Numbered from the stretch's first letter, positions 1 through 8,943 are shown. The stretch is 34,843 nucleotides of DNA from Phycisphaerales bacterium (GCA_007693845.1 RECV01000129.1:1-34843), one strand, 5' to 3'. Made by a program: numbers and translations. The notes: generated from the letters alone by a model not told the origin.

Positions 1-1129
1 GCGCGAGGGCATCGTCGCCGCGGCGGCGCAGGTCGATCAGGTCGAGATCGATGCCGTCGGTCAATCGTTCGGTGGTCCAGCCGGTCAGGCACGACCGGGC
101 ATGTTCATCGGCGAGGAGTTTCGGCGCGATGAACACGAGTGCTTCGGTGACCAGTCCGCCGGCGAAGAGGCGTCGCAGGAGACCCGATCCCGCTTCGGTG
201 AGCACGTTGGTGACGTCTTCCTCAGCGACCAGTGATCGCAACACCGGTTCGAGCGATACTTCTTCGAGCGATACTGCGGCCGGGTCTTCGTGCATGGCGG
301 GCACGTGCCGGATCACCACGCCGCGGCGTTCCAGTTCCTGCCGGGCGGATGCTTGCTGACGAATGGCCGCTTCGGTGGTGTAGATGATGGTCGGCACTTC
401 ATCTGCGGTGCGGACGAGTCTGGCATCGAGCGCCGTTTCGAGTTTCGGGTCGATCACGACTCGTTTCGCGGTGCGCCGCAGCCGCACGTTTCGTGCTGTC
501 AGCATCGGGTCATCGTGTTGCACGGTGCCGATGCCGGTCAGGATCGCATCGACGCGTGCCCGGCGGCGGTGGACCGTATGCCGACTGCGTGGCCCGCTGA
601 TCCACTGGCTTTCACCGGTGCGGGTCGCGATGCGGCCGTCGAGGGTTTGCGCCCACTTTGCGATGACCCAGGGCAGGCCGGTCGTGACGCGGTGGGCGAA
701 GGGGGCGCTGACCCGAATCGCTTCGGGGCAGATTTCGGTGATGCGGACCGCGATGCCGGCTTCCTTGAGTCGCTGAATGCCGCCGGAAGCGACCGGGTTC
801 GGATCGGGCCGGGCGATGACGACTTCCTTCACGCCGGCTTTGATGAGCGCTTCGGTGCACGGCCCGGTTCGGCCGGTGTGGTTGCAGGGTTCAAGCGTGA
901 CGTACGCCGTGGTGCCCCGGGCGGCGTTGCCGGCACGCCGCAGGGCTTCGACTTCAGCGTGCGGTTGGCCACAGGCGGTGTGATAACCCCAACCGACCAC
1001 GCGATCGTCCGGATCCACGAGCACGCAGCCGACCGGCGGATTGGGTTCGGCCCGCCCGATGCCGCGCGCCGCGAGGCGGGCAGCGGTGAGCAGGTGGTGG
1101 TGATCGCGCTTTGCGGCGGCTGGGTTCAT
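1..1129 (-). CDS. ribD: RibD, bifunctional riboflavin biosynthesis deaminase/reductase (3' end cut by the window edge)
   Basis: Reading the minus strand from the ATG at 1129 gives an uninterrupted frame of 376 codons to the left edge, beginning MNPAAAKRDHHHLLTAARLA. Residues about 10-150 are the cytidine-deaminase-like domain: the zinc motif is visible as HAEVEAL and then PCNHTGRTGPC, with the TLEPC context typical of RibD. After PWVIAKWAQTLDGRIATRTG comes the C-terminal RibD reductase domain, with SQWISGPRSR and later NVLTEAGSGLLRRLF. The enzyme deaminates and then reduces the pyrimidine intermediate made from GTP in riboflavin synthesis, in the cytoplasm. RibD is usually about 360-380 aa, so only the last residues should be missing. 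I see no good Shine-Dalgarno site before the ATG and no in-frame start just upstream. No FMN riboswitch was recognised upstream, and no other rib gene is in view. Confidence is high. Confidence 0.93.
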   Translation of the reverse strand, partial: MNPAAAKRDHHHLLTAARLAARGIGRAEPNPPVGCVLVDPDDRVVGWGYHTACGQPHAEVEALRRAGNAARGTTAYVTLEPCNHTGRTGPCTEALIKAGVKEVVIARPDPNPVASGGIQRLKEAGIAVRITEICPEAIRVSAPFAHRVTTGLPWVIAKWAQTLDGRIATRTGESQWISGPRSRHTVHRRRARVDAILTGIGTVQHDDPMLTARNVRLRRTAKRVVIDPKLETALDARLVRTADEVPTIIYTTEAAIRQQASARQELERRGVVIRHVPAMHEDPAAVSLEEVSLEPVLRSLVAEEDVTNVLTEAGSGLLRRLFAGGLVTEALVFIAPKLLADEHARSCLTGWTTERLTDGIDLDLIDLRRRGDDALA

Positions 1130-1247
1130 ACCGATGGCATGGTACCGCCATCGTTGGTCCGCGAGATGTGGCGTTCTTTCTCTCGGGTGACTTGTATCGA
1201 CAGGAATTCGAACTGCGGTGCCGGTCGTGGTGAAGATCGCAGTTCTA

Positions 1248-1269
1248 TCGACCGATAGTTATCGGTTGA
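1248..1269. promoter_or_regulatory. Inverted repeat in the ribD/kinase divergent region
   Basis: TCGACCGATA is followed after 2 nt by TATCGGTTGA, an inverted repeat with 9 of 10 positions matching. The left arm is also part of a perfect shorter palindrome, CTATCG-AC-CGATAG (1245-1258). It lies about 50 nt before the kinase start and about 120 nt before the ribD start, in the only divergent promoter region here, so a regulator-binding site is plausible. No regulator can be named. Confidence 0.35.
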
Positions 1270-1316
1270 CCTGCAAATCGCGGGCAAGGGTTCGTTGCGC
1301 AGAAGGTGGGCTGACC

Positions 1317-4300
1317 ATGACCGGTTTCAAAGGGAATCGCAACCTGCTGGTGATCGGTGATGGGAGCATCCTCGGTGATGGTGATCGGTCTCAACTGCGG
1401 GCGGACGGCTGGCAGGTGACCGTCGTCACTCCCCTCAATGTGATGGGGTGGGATGTGATGGGGTGGGCGGCCGGAGCGTCCTGCCGCGGCCTGACGCAGG
1501 ATTCCGAATTCAGCCCGGGCGGGGTGGACGCTGGTACCTCTTGCGCCGATGAAGAATCCGGCGGGATGCCCGATGGGTTCCTGCCCGATGCGTTTCTGCC
1601 CGATGCGTTTCTGGTGGCTTGGCGCGCGAATGACCCTGCCACGCTCGAACTGATCGCAGCGCTTCGGCGTCGTGCGGCGGAGGGGGCGGGGGCGGCGGTT
1701 CCGATTCTCGTGCTCGCCGATCGAGTGGAAGCGAGCGATGCGGAGGCCGCAAGCGCCGCCGGCGCGGATGATCTTCTGATCGCGCCGCTGGCGGAGGGCG
1801 AACTCCGGATGAAGCTCCGTTTCGCATGCGCGAAGCGTCAGACTCCACCGGCTCAGACAGACGCCCGTTTAATCCCGGGACCAACGCAGGATCTCGGCCA
1901 GATGTTGGCGATCTTCTGCGCTCCGGGTGGGCACACAACATCCTGTTCCTACGTGTCAGATGAACTCTGCGCTCTGTTTGGCTATACCCCGGGTTCCATG
2001 CGCGAAGTCCACGGCAACCGGATACTGGAACTGATTCATGCTGATGACAGAGCGCGCGTCGTGGAGTCGACTTCGCGTTGCCCGGGGGTGGGCAACCGGT
2101 ACGAAGTGGAGTATCGCGTTCATGGGGCGCACCAGACTCTCAAATGGGTGCGGGAACGTGGAAGCTGGCGGTTTAATGAACAGCAACAGATGTGGGAAAG
2201 AGTGGGCTATCTCATAGACATCACGCATGAGAAAGAATTGAAGGAAGCTCTGCGGCGGGAGACTCAGCAACTGACTGAGCGCAAGAAAGAGATGAACGTG
2301 GTTCGGATGGTCTCAAACGCGCTGCAGTTGCCCGGTGCTTCAATCGAGACGAAGCTGGAACGCATTGCGGATATTCTGGTTTCCGGTTTCACTCGTCCGG
2401 ACCTGACGTCCATTCGGATTGAGTACGGCGATCGGTGGATCAACTCACGGTCCGATGCGGGCTCGCAGCGCGTCTTTTGCGAGACCTTTACGCTGCCCGG
2501 CGGTGTCCGGTTTGCGATCGAGGTTTCGTTCCACGCGCATTATGGAGATGCCCCATCGACAACGCCGTTTCTCGAAGAAGAACGCGAGATGGTGCGGTTC
2601 GTGGGCAATCTCATCCGCACCTGGATCCAACTGGCATTGTCGGAAGCATCGATACGGGAGAGCGAGCAACGATATCGTGTCTTGGCTGAGACAAGTCTCG
2701 ACATGATTTCGCTGCACAAGGCGGATGGCACGTACAGTTATGCCTCACCGGCCTGCCGCGAACTGCTTGGCCGCGAGCCGAACGATCTGGTCGGTCTCAA
2801 CCCATATGAGCTGGTTCATCCGGATGATCGAGAGATTGTGCGGGAGAGTCATGAACGGCTGCTTCGGCATGGGATGTCCACGCCGGTGACCTACCGATTG
2901 CGGCATGGCCGCGGTGACTATATCTGGGTTGAATCAACCACCAAGCGTCTGGAGGACCAGACCGACCGTATCGTCGTCGTCAGCCGTGATGTCTCCATTC
3001 GCAAGCTGACGGAAGATGCTCTGCGTGGAAGCGAAATGATGCTGCGCGACCAGCGCCTGGTGCTTCAGCAAATCATCGGGAACATTCCGCACGCCATTTG
3101 CTGGAAGGACCGCTACGGCCGATACCTGGGCGGGAACGACCGTTTCGCCGAACTGGTGGGCGTCAGCGACGGGCAGGCAATCATCGGTCGTGACGACTCG
3201 CAGTTGAACTGGCCGCAGGAACAGAGTGAACGCATCGGCCGGCTTGATAAGGAAGTGGTGAGAACGGGGACTCCACTTTTGGATCTCGAAGAACCCCTCG
3301 AAACCAATGATGGCAACACGCGGATCATGCTGACCAGCCGCGTGCCCTGGTCCGATGCGGATGGACAGGTCATCGGCCTCATCTGCATCCGGGCCGATAT
3401 CACCGATCGCAAGCGCAGCGAAGATGCGATGCGCGAGAGTGAGGCAAATTTGCACGCCATCACCTCGCAGCTTCCCGCCGTTCTCTGGACCACTGACCGC
3501 ATGCTGCACCTGCAATCACTGAACGGCGCGATGATCGGTTACTTCATCGATGATGCCGGGCAGATGATCGGGCGCCATGTGAATCGTTTGCTCGAGTACT
3601 GTTCAAATGATGGCGCAGGAGCCGTGCAACAGGCGCACGAGCGAGCGTTGCTGGGCCAATCGGTCAGTCTTTCACAGAAGTGGGGCGAGCACGAGACGGA
3701 GATCTTCGTCGAGCCGCTGCATGATCAGGAAGGACAGGTTACCGGCTGTCTCACGTTGGTTCTCGATGTGACCGAGCGGAATCAGGCCCGCCTTTCTGAG
3801 CGTGAACGCGAACACATGCGCGAGGCGATCGCCGCGATGGAACAGGTTCTTGGCGTCATCGGTCACGAACTGCGGACGCCGCTCACCGGCCTCCGCGCGA
3901 TGTCCGAATTTCTGCTCAGCGATGTGACATCGCCCGAGCACGGGAACTTTCTTCGCAGTATCAACGAGGAAGTCGTGCGGATGTCCGGCATGGTCGACAG
4001 TCTCCTCGAAGCGGCACGGATCAACAGCGGCCGGGCCCAGTGGAATTGGACCGTCTGCTCGGTCCGAGAACTGGTCGAGGGCGCGGCGAGTCTCATTCAA
4101 TCGTTGATCGATCCGGATCGCGTCAGTCTGATCAGTCATGTCGAGTTGAAGTCCGATGAATTCGCAGGCGACTGTGATGCGGTCCATCGTCTCTTGGTGA
4201 ACCTGCTGAGCAATTCAGCCAAGCACACCACCGAAGGCAGGATCGAATTGTCTGCCCGTGAAAAGCAAGAGGATGGCGAGCGCTGGATTGAGTTCGTGGT

Positions 4301-4580
4301 TCGTGACGATGGAGGAGGTATTCCGCCTGAGACCGTCAAGAAGCTTGGCGAAGCATTTGCGCTGAACTCGGGGGTCATCGGCACGAGCCATGTTCGTGGA
4401 AGTGGATTGGGGCTGTCGATCTGCCGCGGCATTGTGCACGCCCACGGCGGACGAATCAGTGTGGATTCAACGGTCGGTGTAGGAACAACGTTCACGGTTC
4501 AAATCAGGGCAGATCTTCCCGGGCCGGTGAAAGCGTCGGCCGATATCTGCCCGATCGAGTATGAGGGTCAACATGTCTAA
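1317..4580 (+). CDS. Multi-PAS sensor histidine kinase with an N-terminal degenerate receiver domain
   Basis: This is a 1087-aa kinase starting at ATG 1317, chosen because AAGGTGG (1303-1309) lies 7 nt upstream; the frame is open further back, to 1218. Domains in order: a receiver-like fold (about 8-180), a PAS domain (about 194-303), a GAF-like region (about 328-441), three more PAS domains (about 451-561, 583-697 and 711-820), a dimerisation/phosphoacceptor domain with GHELRTPLTGL (phospho-acceptor His850), and an ATPase domain with the N box LLVNLLSNSAKHT, the G1 box DDGGGIP and the G2 box GSGLGLSI. No transmembrane segment is seen, so it is probably a cytoplasmic sensor. The receiver-like part has LVAWRAND where the phosphorylated Asp should be, so it is probably not phosphorylated. 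The stop overlaps the start of the next gene, a receiver-HDOD protein that is the likely partner. The signal is unknown. Confidence 0.9.
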   Translation: MTGFKGNRNLLVIGDGSILGDGDRSQLRADGWQVTVVTPLNVMGWDVMGWAAGASCRGLTQDSEFSPGGVDAGTSCADEESGGMPDGFLPDAFLPDAFLVAWRANDPATLELIAALRRRAAEGAGAAVPILVLADRVEASDAEAASAAGADDLLIAPLAEGELRMKLRFACAKRQTPPAQTDARLIPGPTQDLGQMLAIFCAPGGHTTSCSYVSDELCALFGYTPGSMREVHGNRILELIHADDRARVVESTSRCPGVGNRYEVEYRVHGAHQTLKWVRERGSWRFNEQQQMWERVGYLIDITHEKELKEALRRETQQLTERKKEMNVVRMVSNALQLPGASIETKLERIADILVSGFTRPDLTSIRIEYGDRWINSRSDAGSQRVFCETFTLPGGVRFAIEVSFHAHYGDAPSTTPFLEEEREMVRFVGNLIRTWIQLALSEASIRESEQRYRVLAETSLDMISLHKADGTYSYASPACRELLGREPNDLVGLNPYELVHPDDREIVRESHERLLRHGMSTPVTYRLRHGRGDYIWVESTTKRLEDQTDRIVVVSRDVSIRKLTEDALRGSEMMLRDQRLVLQQIIGNIPHAICWKDRYGRYLGGNDRFAELVGVSDGQAIIGRDDSQLNWPQEQSERIGRLDKEVVRTGTPLLDLEEPLETNDGNTRIMLTSRVPWSDADGQVIGLICIRADITDRKRSEDAMRESEANLHAITSQLPAVLWTTDRMLHLQSLNGAMIGYFIDDAGQMIGRHVNRLLEYCSNDGAGAVQQAHERALLGQSVSLSQKWGEHETEIFVEPLHDQEGQVTGCLTLVLDVTERNQARLSEREREHMREAIAAMEQVLGVIGHELRTPLTGLRAMSEFLLSDVTSPEHGNFLRSINEEVVRMSGMVDSLLEAARINSGRAQWNWTVCSVRELVEGAASLIQSLIDPDRVSLISHVELKSDEFAGDCDAVHRLLVNLLSNSAKHTTEGRIELSAREKQEDGERWIEFVVRDDGGGIPPETVKKLGEAFALNSGVIGTSHVRGSGLGLSICRGIVHAHGGRISVDSTVGVGTTFTVQIRADLPGPVKASADICPIEYEGQHV
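1438..1467 (+). repeat. Perfect 15-nt tandem duplication inside the kinase gene
   Basis: ATGTGATGGGGTGGG occurs twice, head to tail (1438-1452 and 1453-1467). It keeps the frame and duplicates five residues in the degenerate receiver domain, giving the run VMGWDVMGWA. The unit length of five codons is the same as in the second repeat about 100 nt downstream. Confidence 0.9.
1569..1613 (+). repeat. Three tandem 15-nt units inside the kinase gene
   Basis: Three head-to-tail copies of CCCGATGCGTTTCTG are present (1569-1583, 1584-1598 and 1599-1613). The first differs at two positions. They encode PDGFL-PDAFL-PDAFL just before the place where the receiver phospho-Asp strand is expected, so the third beta strand of the domain seems to have been duplicated in frame. 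Confidence 0.9.
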
Positions 4581-6459
4581 GATCATGATCGTCGAGGACT
4601 CTGCCGTCATCAGTCAGCCCATTGCCGCCACGCTCAAGCGGGAAGGGTACGACGCCGTGATCGCGGAACACGGGCAGGACGCGATTACGAAGCTGGCGGA
4701 CGGTTTGCCGGATGTCATCTTGCTTGATCTCGCCATGCCGGTCATGGACGGATTGACCTTCCTGAAGACGATTCGCGCCAACAGCCGGACGAAGGCCGTG
4801 CCGGTTATCGTGCTGTCCGCGGTCACTGAGAAGCCGAAGATCGTCCACGCGGTCAAGCTCGGCATTCAATCGTACCTGCTCAAGAGCCGATTCTCGCTGC
4901 AGGAATTGCTGCAACAGATTGAAGCGTGCATTCAGGGAAAGGCGAGCATCAAACCGGCGGCGGCCCAGCCCGCGACGCCCGCTCCGGTGGCGGCCAGTCC
5001 GCCCGCTGCCCAGGTTGCTGTTGAGAAGCCCGTCGGCAATGACGCCGCGCCATCCCCGGCCGCGAACATCGCATCGTCCGCCGTCCCGACTGATAGCGCG
5101 GCACCGACGAATCCGGTCGCAGCTCAAGTGCTACAGGATCCCGTTGAGGCGTTGAAATCGATCAAGCCGCTGATGACCCGGTCGGAAGTCATGGCACAAA
5201 TCGAATCGAATGCCGAACTGAAGGGGATGTCGCCGGCCGTGACGCAAGTGCTCAAGCTGACCGGCAATTCCCGGTGTTCGATTGAGCAAGTCGCCAAAGC
5301 GATCAGCACCGACCACGGGATGGCGCTCAAGATTCTCAAGCTCGCCAACTCAGCAGTGTATACGCGCGGCGAGCCGGTCGATTCCATCCAAATGGCGGTC
5401 ATGCGGATCGGACTGGATCAGATTCGGCAGACCGTGCTCAACATCGCGGTGGTCGAGCAGTTCAGCTCAAACAAAGTCGGTGGAATTGACATCGGACAGT
5501 TCTGGGAGCACGCCATCGCGACCGGATTCATTGCATCCGAATTGGCTTTTTCGCGGCAGGACAAGGACATTGACAGCGCGTTCACGATGGGACTGCTGCA
5601 CGACATCGGCCGGGTGTTCTTTGCCGATCAGTTCGGAGAGATCTACCAGCAGGTTCTGGAAACCGCGGAGAAACTTCAACTGCCGGTGGAACAGGTTGAA
5701 GCGCGCATGCTGCTCTACACCCACGCGGATGTCATGGACCGCATTCTGCACGGCTGGAAGTTCCCGAAACAGCTCATCAACCCGGTCGTGTTCCACCACC
5801 TCTCGGCGGGGAACATTCGCCGCAGTGCGCCGCGCGAAGTGACGGAAGTCGCTTCACTCGGACTGGCCAACCGCCTCGCGCACGCCATGATGCTTGGAAG
5901 CAGCGGCAACGAGACGATCTATCCGATTCACGATCTCTGCGAACTGTTGAAGCTCGACCCGAAAGTGCTGACCACGATTCGCGGCAAGGTGCGCGATGAG
6001 TGCGACAAGGTCAAATTCGCGTTACTGGCCAACGCGAACATGGGTGCGTGGACACCGTTGCGGCAGATGCACCAGGAAGAAATGCAGACCGAGTTCAGAC
6101 CGCTCTTTGCCAGCTCGGTGCCTGGATTCGATTCCTATGGGATCTTCTGCGAAGAACTTGCCGCCACGCCGTTTGCCGATGAGGAAGCGGAGGCGGAGAA
6201 GCCGAATATCGGGGTGATCCATATCTCCAACGCGCGGGAGCGCGTGGCGGTCACAAGTGCGTATCGCGCGGCGGAGAGTCAGGCGGGGGTCTCCGGACTT
6301 CCGCTGATCATTCTGTCGCCGGCGGGCAAGCTGATGCCGGAGTCTTCGTTGGTCAATGGGCGCCGGGTCCAGTCGCTCTCGACCCCGTTCCGGATTGCCC
6401 GGTTCATTGATGCGGTCAATCGGCTGGCCGAATCGGCCGATCAACAGAAGGCGGCCTGA
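4573..6459 (+). CDS. Response regulator with HDOD output domain
   Basis: A 628-aa protein. The start at ATG 4573 is preferred over ATG 4561 because GAGGG (4563-4567) is 5 nt upstream and the protein then begins MSKIMIVEDSAVISQP, a standard receiver start. Residues 1-120 are a receiver domain with acidic ED near the start, phospho-acceptor Asp52 in ILLDLAMPVMDG, and LSA and K farther on. An Ala/Pro-rich linker (about 130-195) leads to an HDOD domain (about 205-410) that keeps an HD pair (His343-Asp344 in LLHDIGRVFF). The last about 90 residues look like the second half of another receiver (LPLIILSPAGK, then SLSTPFRIARFIDAVNRL). HDOD proteins take part in signalling; their enzymatic activity is usually unproven. 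The gene begins inside the last codons of the kinase gene (ATGTCTAA), which suggests translational coupling and a shared phosphorelay. Confidence 0.9.
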   Translation: MSKIMIVEDSAVISQPIAATLKREGYDAVIAEHGQDAITKLADGLPDVILLDLAMPVMDGLTFLKTIRANSRTKAVPVIVLSAVTEKPKIVHAVKLGIQSYLLKSRFSLQELLQQIEACIQGKASIKPAAAQPATPAPVAASPPAAQVAVEKPVGNDAAPSPAANIASSAVPTDSAAPTNPVAAQVLQDPVEALKSIKPLMTRSEVMAQIESNAELKGMSPAVTQVLKLTGNSRCSIEQVAKAISTDHGMALKILKLANSAVYTRGEPVDSIQMAVMRIGLDQIRQTVLNIAVVEQFSSNKVGGIDIGQFWEHAIATGFIASELAFSRQDKDIDSAFTMGLLHDIGRVFFADQFGEIYQQVLETAEKLQLPVEQVEARMLLYTHADVMDRILHGWKFPKQLINPVVFHHLSAGNIRRSAPREVTEVASLGLANRLAHAMMLGSSGNETIYPIHDLCELLKLDPKVLTTIRGKVRDECDKVKFALLANANMGAWTPLRQMHQEEMQTEFRPLFASSVPGFDSYGIFCEELAATPFADEEAEAEKPNIGVIHISNARERVAVTSAYRAAESQAGVSGLPLIILSPAGKLMPESSLVNGRRVQSLSTPFRIARFIDAVNRLAESADQQKAA

Positions 6460-6510
6460 TGTGTCCGGTCGGCTGAACCGAATCGAAATCCGGAGCGGTC
6501 GGTCCGGTGA

Positions 6511-6541
6511 TTGCGCAAGCTTGTTTGCCTTGGCCTATCAT
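6511..6541 (+). promoter_or_regulatory. Possible promoter for pdhA
   Basis: TTGCGC (6511-6516) and TATCAT (6536-6541) are separated by 19 nt, in the 166-bp gap before pdhA. The -35 is poor and the spacer long, so this is only a candidate. A GGAGG at 6577-6581 lies downstream of it but has no start codon at a proper distance. Confidence 0.3.
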
Positions 6542-6625
6542 GTCGGGATTCGCAACCGCGGTTCTGGATGAGCCGCGGAGGTAATCGTTTCGAACTCTTT
6601 CTGTTTGTTCAGGATGCCGTCACTG

Positions 6626-7759
6626 ATGACGACCGCCACGCAACCCCAGGCCGAGGAAAATCTGGCTGCCAAGCTGCCGCCGGACACGCTCCAGCAGTGG
6701 CTGCGCGACATGCTGCTGATCCGCGAATTCGAGGTCCGCACCATGCAGGCCTACCAGGACCGCAAGATCGGCGGCTTCTGCCACGTGTATATCGGGCAGG
6801 AAGCCGTTGCCGTCGGCTGCACCGCCGCCGTCGAACACAAGGACCCCATCATCACCGCCTACCGGGATCACGGTCACGCCCTCGCGCGAGGAATGGATCC
6901 ACGCTACGCCATGGCGGAGATGTACGGCAAGATCGGCGGCTGCGCCAAGGGCAAGGGCGGCTCCATGCACCTCTTTGACAAACCGAACAACATGTTCGGC
7001 GGGCACGGCATCGTCGGCGCTCAGTGTCCGCTCGGCACCGGGCTTGCCTTTGCCACCAAGTACGAAGATGAAGTCATGAAAGGCGGGACGAACACCCGTG
7101 TCACGCTCTGTTTCCTCGGTGACGGCGCACTGAATCAGGGTGCCTTTCACGAAGCGATGAACCTCGCCGGCATTCTCGATCTGCCAATCATCTTCATCTG
7201 CGAGAACAACGGGTACTCGATGGGCACCGCCATCAGCCGCGGCACGACCATGGGGCATAACATCACCAGCAAGGCCGCTGGCTACGGCATGGAAAGCGCG
7301 ATCATCGACGGCATGGACATCTTTACCGTCTACAACGGCATGAAGCCGCTCGTCGACCGTTGCCGCGATACCAGCCGTCCCATCTTCGTTGACATGCGCA
7401 CCTATCGGTACAAAGGGCACTCGATGTCCGATCCCCGGAAGTACCGCACGAAGGAAGAAGAACAGCAGTACGAATCGAACGACGTCATTGACAAGCTGGC
7501 CAACTGGCTCATGCAGGAAGGCCATCTGACGGAAGATGCATACGACAAGCTGGTCAAAGAGATCCGCAAGGAGGTTCGTGCGTCGATGAAGTGGGCGGAC
7601 AACTCGCCCGAGCCGGACATCAAGGAGTTGTACACCGATGTCTTCGTTGAAGAGTGGGGGCCGTTCCTGGGAACGAGTCCGCCCCAGATCGTGAAGGATG
7701 CGGAAGGGGCGGGGAATGATGAAGATGATGATGAAACGCGCGAGGATGACGATGATTGA
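6626..7759 (+). CDS. pdhA: Pyruvate dehydrogenase E1 component, alpha subunit
   Basis: A 377-aa E1 alpha subunit of the alpha2-beta2 type, which decarboxylates pyruvate with thiamine diphosphate and passes the acetyl group to the E2 lipoyl arm. The thiamine-diphosphate motif is clear: GDGALNQGAFHEAMNLAGI, then IFICENNGYSMGT, as are FCHVYIGQEAVAVG and the YRYKGHSMSDPRKYR loop near the active site. I place the start at ATG 6626 (MTTATQPQAEE) with AGGA 11 nt upstream. ATG 6614 and TTG 6605 are in frame and cannot be excluded, as no start has a good ribosome site. The C-terminus is a run of acidic residues (DEDDDETREDDDD) that is not part of the usual fold. It is followed by pdhB and pdhC on the same strand. 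The beta subunit next door supports pyruvate dehydrogenase over a lone relative; branched-chain or acetoin substrates are less likely alternatives. Confidence 0.95.
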   Translation: MTTATQPQAEENLAAKLPPDTLQQWLRDMLLIREFEVRTMQAYQDRKIGGFCHVYIGQEAVAVGCTAAVEHKDPIITAYRDHGHALARGMDPRYAMAEMYGKIGGCAKGKGGSMHLFDKPNNMFGGHGIVGAQCPLGTGLAFATKYEDEVMKGGTNTRVTLCFLGDGALNQGAFHEAMNLAGILDLPIIFICENNGYSMGTAISRGTTMGHNITSKAAGYGMESAIIDGMDIFTVYNGMKPLVDRCRDTSRPIFVDMRTYRYKGHSMSDPRKYRTKEEEQQYESNDVIDKLANWLMQEGHLTEDAYDKLVKEIRKEVRASMKWADNSPEPDIKELYTDVFVEEWGPFLGTSPPQIVKDAEGAGNDEDDDETREDDDD

Positions 7760-7873
7760 GCTGCCCGGACGAAGTGCGGGGGATGCTCTCGCCCGCGAAA
7801 CGATTGCTCCAGGATGTTTTCTCTTGACTGCTGACCCCTTTTAGCCCCAGTTGACTACCGGTTCCACCAGCCC

Positions 7874-8857
7874 ATGCCCCGCGAAATTGAATTCCGAGAA
7901 GCCCTCCGTGAAGCGATGAGTCAGTGCATGCGCGATGATCCGCGCGTCTTTCTCATGGGCGAAGAAGTTGCTGAGTACAACGGCGCGTACAAAGTCAGCA
8001 AGGGCATGCTCGACGAGTTCGGCCCTCGCCGCGTGATCGACACCCCCATCAGCGAGAACGGTTTTGCCGGGCTCGGTATCGGTGCCGCCATGATGGGTCT
8101 GCGCCCGATCATCGAGTTCATGAGCTGGTCGTTCTCACTCGTTGCGGCGGATCAGATTCTCAACAACGCGCCGAAGATGCTCTATATGTCCGGGGGTCAG
8201 TTCGGGTGTCCGATCGTCTTTCGGGGCAACAACGGTGCCGGCGGGCAACTCGGGTCCACCCATTCCTGGTGCGTCGAATCGCTCTACGCCAACGTGCCAG
8301 GCGTCAAGATCGTGTTGCCCACCACGCCCTACGAAGCAAAGGGGCTGCTCCGCACCGCGATTCTCGACCCCGACCCGGTTTTCTTCCTCGAATCCGAACG
8401 CATGCTCGGCATGAAGGGCGATGTGCCGGAAGAGCCCTACGAAGTGCCTTTCGGCAAGGCGAGGATCGTCCGTGAAGGCACGGACTGCACGATCGTGAGC
8501 TTCGGCCGGCCGGTGCACTTCTGCATCGAAGCCGCGGAAACGCTGGAGAAAGACGGGATCGATTGCGAAGTCCTCGACGGCCGCTCGGTCCGCCCGCTCG
8601 ATATCGATGCGATCGTCAAATCGGTGCGCAAGACGAACTACTGTGTGGTGGTTGATCAGGCTTGGCCCTTTGCGTCGATTTCTTCCGAGATCGCCTCGCA
8701 GGTGCACAAGCGGTGTTTCGACGATCTCGACAATCACGTGCACCGCGTGAACGCGGACGATGTGCCGGCACCGTACGCGTACAACCTAGAGCAGGAAATG
8801 CTGCCCAACGCGCGGAAGATTGTCGAAGCGGTCCGCTCCGCCACGTATCAGGCCTGA
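7874..8857 (+). CDS. pdhB: Pyruvate dehydrogenase E1 component, beta subunit
   Basis: A 327-aa protein beginning MPREIEFREALREAMSQCM, the usual N-terminus of E1 beta. Family motifs follow: FLMGEEVAEYNGAYKVSKGM, DTPISENGFAGLGIGAAMMG, RPIIEFMSWSFSLVAADQI and the C-terminal PLDIDAIVKSVRKT. With PdhA it forms the thiamine-diphosphate-dependent E1 of the pyruvate dehydrogenase complex. The length is normal for the family. No Shine-Dalgarno site precedes the ATG (CCACCAGCCC), so initiation may be SD-independent. The 114-nt gap after pdhA contains TTGACT twice (7824 and 7851) but no matching -10 that I trust, so co-transcription with pdhA is the simpler reading. Confidence 0.96.
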   Translation: MPREIEFREALREAMSQCMRDDPRVFLMGEEVAEYNGAYKVSKGMLDEFGPRRVIDTPISENGFAGLGIGAAMMGLRPIIEFMSWSFSLVAADQILNNAPKMLYMSGGQFGCPIVFRGNNGAGGQLGSTHSWCVESLYANVPGVKIVLPTTPYEAKGLLRTAILDPDPVFFLESERMLGMKGDVPEEPYEVPFGKARIVREGTDCTIVSFGRPVHFCIEAAETLEKDGIDCEVLDGRSVRPLDIDAIVKSVRKTNYCVVVDQAWPFASISSEIASQVHKRCFDDLDNHVHRVNADDVPAPYAYNLEQEMLPNARKIVEAVRSATYQA

Positions 8858-8915
8858 TCAGACCTGATGCAAGCGATGGAGGGGGCGGCGCGATCCCGGT
8901 TGATGCCGCGTCCGT

Positions 8916-8943
8916 TCGACGGTTCCGCGCCCTTAGCTACAAT
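8916..8943 (+). promoter_or_regulatory. Possible promoter for pdhC
   Basis: TCGACG (8916-8921) and TACAAT (8938-8943) are separated by 16 nt, 76 nt before the pdhC start in the 161-nt pdhB-pdhC gap. The -35 resembles the TCGACA of the better rpoZ promoter in this window. It may give E2 its own transcript. Confidence 0.4.

Noticed and set aside
290-1258. Long plus-strand open frame opposite ribD
   Set aside because: Its translation is low-complexity, Gly/Ala/Arg/Asp-rich, with no domain; the minus strand has the clear RibD motifs.
1130-1316. FMN riboswitch for ribD
   Set aside because: I could not find the conserved FMN-element pieces, and the leader before ribD seems too short and unstructured.
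1438-1613. CRISPR-like array from the repeats
   Set aside because: The units are directly abutting in-frame 15-mers in a coding region, without spacers.
7824-7856. Two TTGACT elements before pdhB as promoters
   Set aside because: Neither has an acceptable -10 at 16-18 nt spacing.
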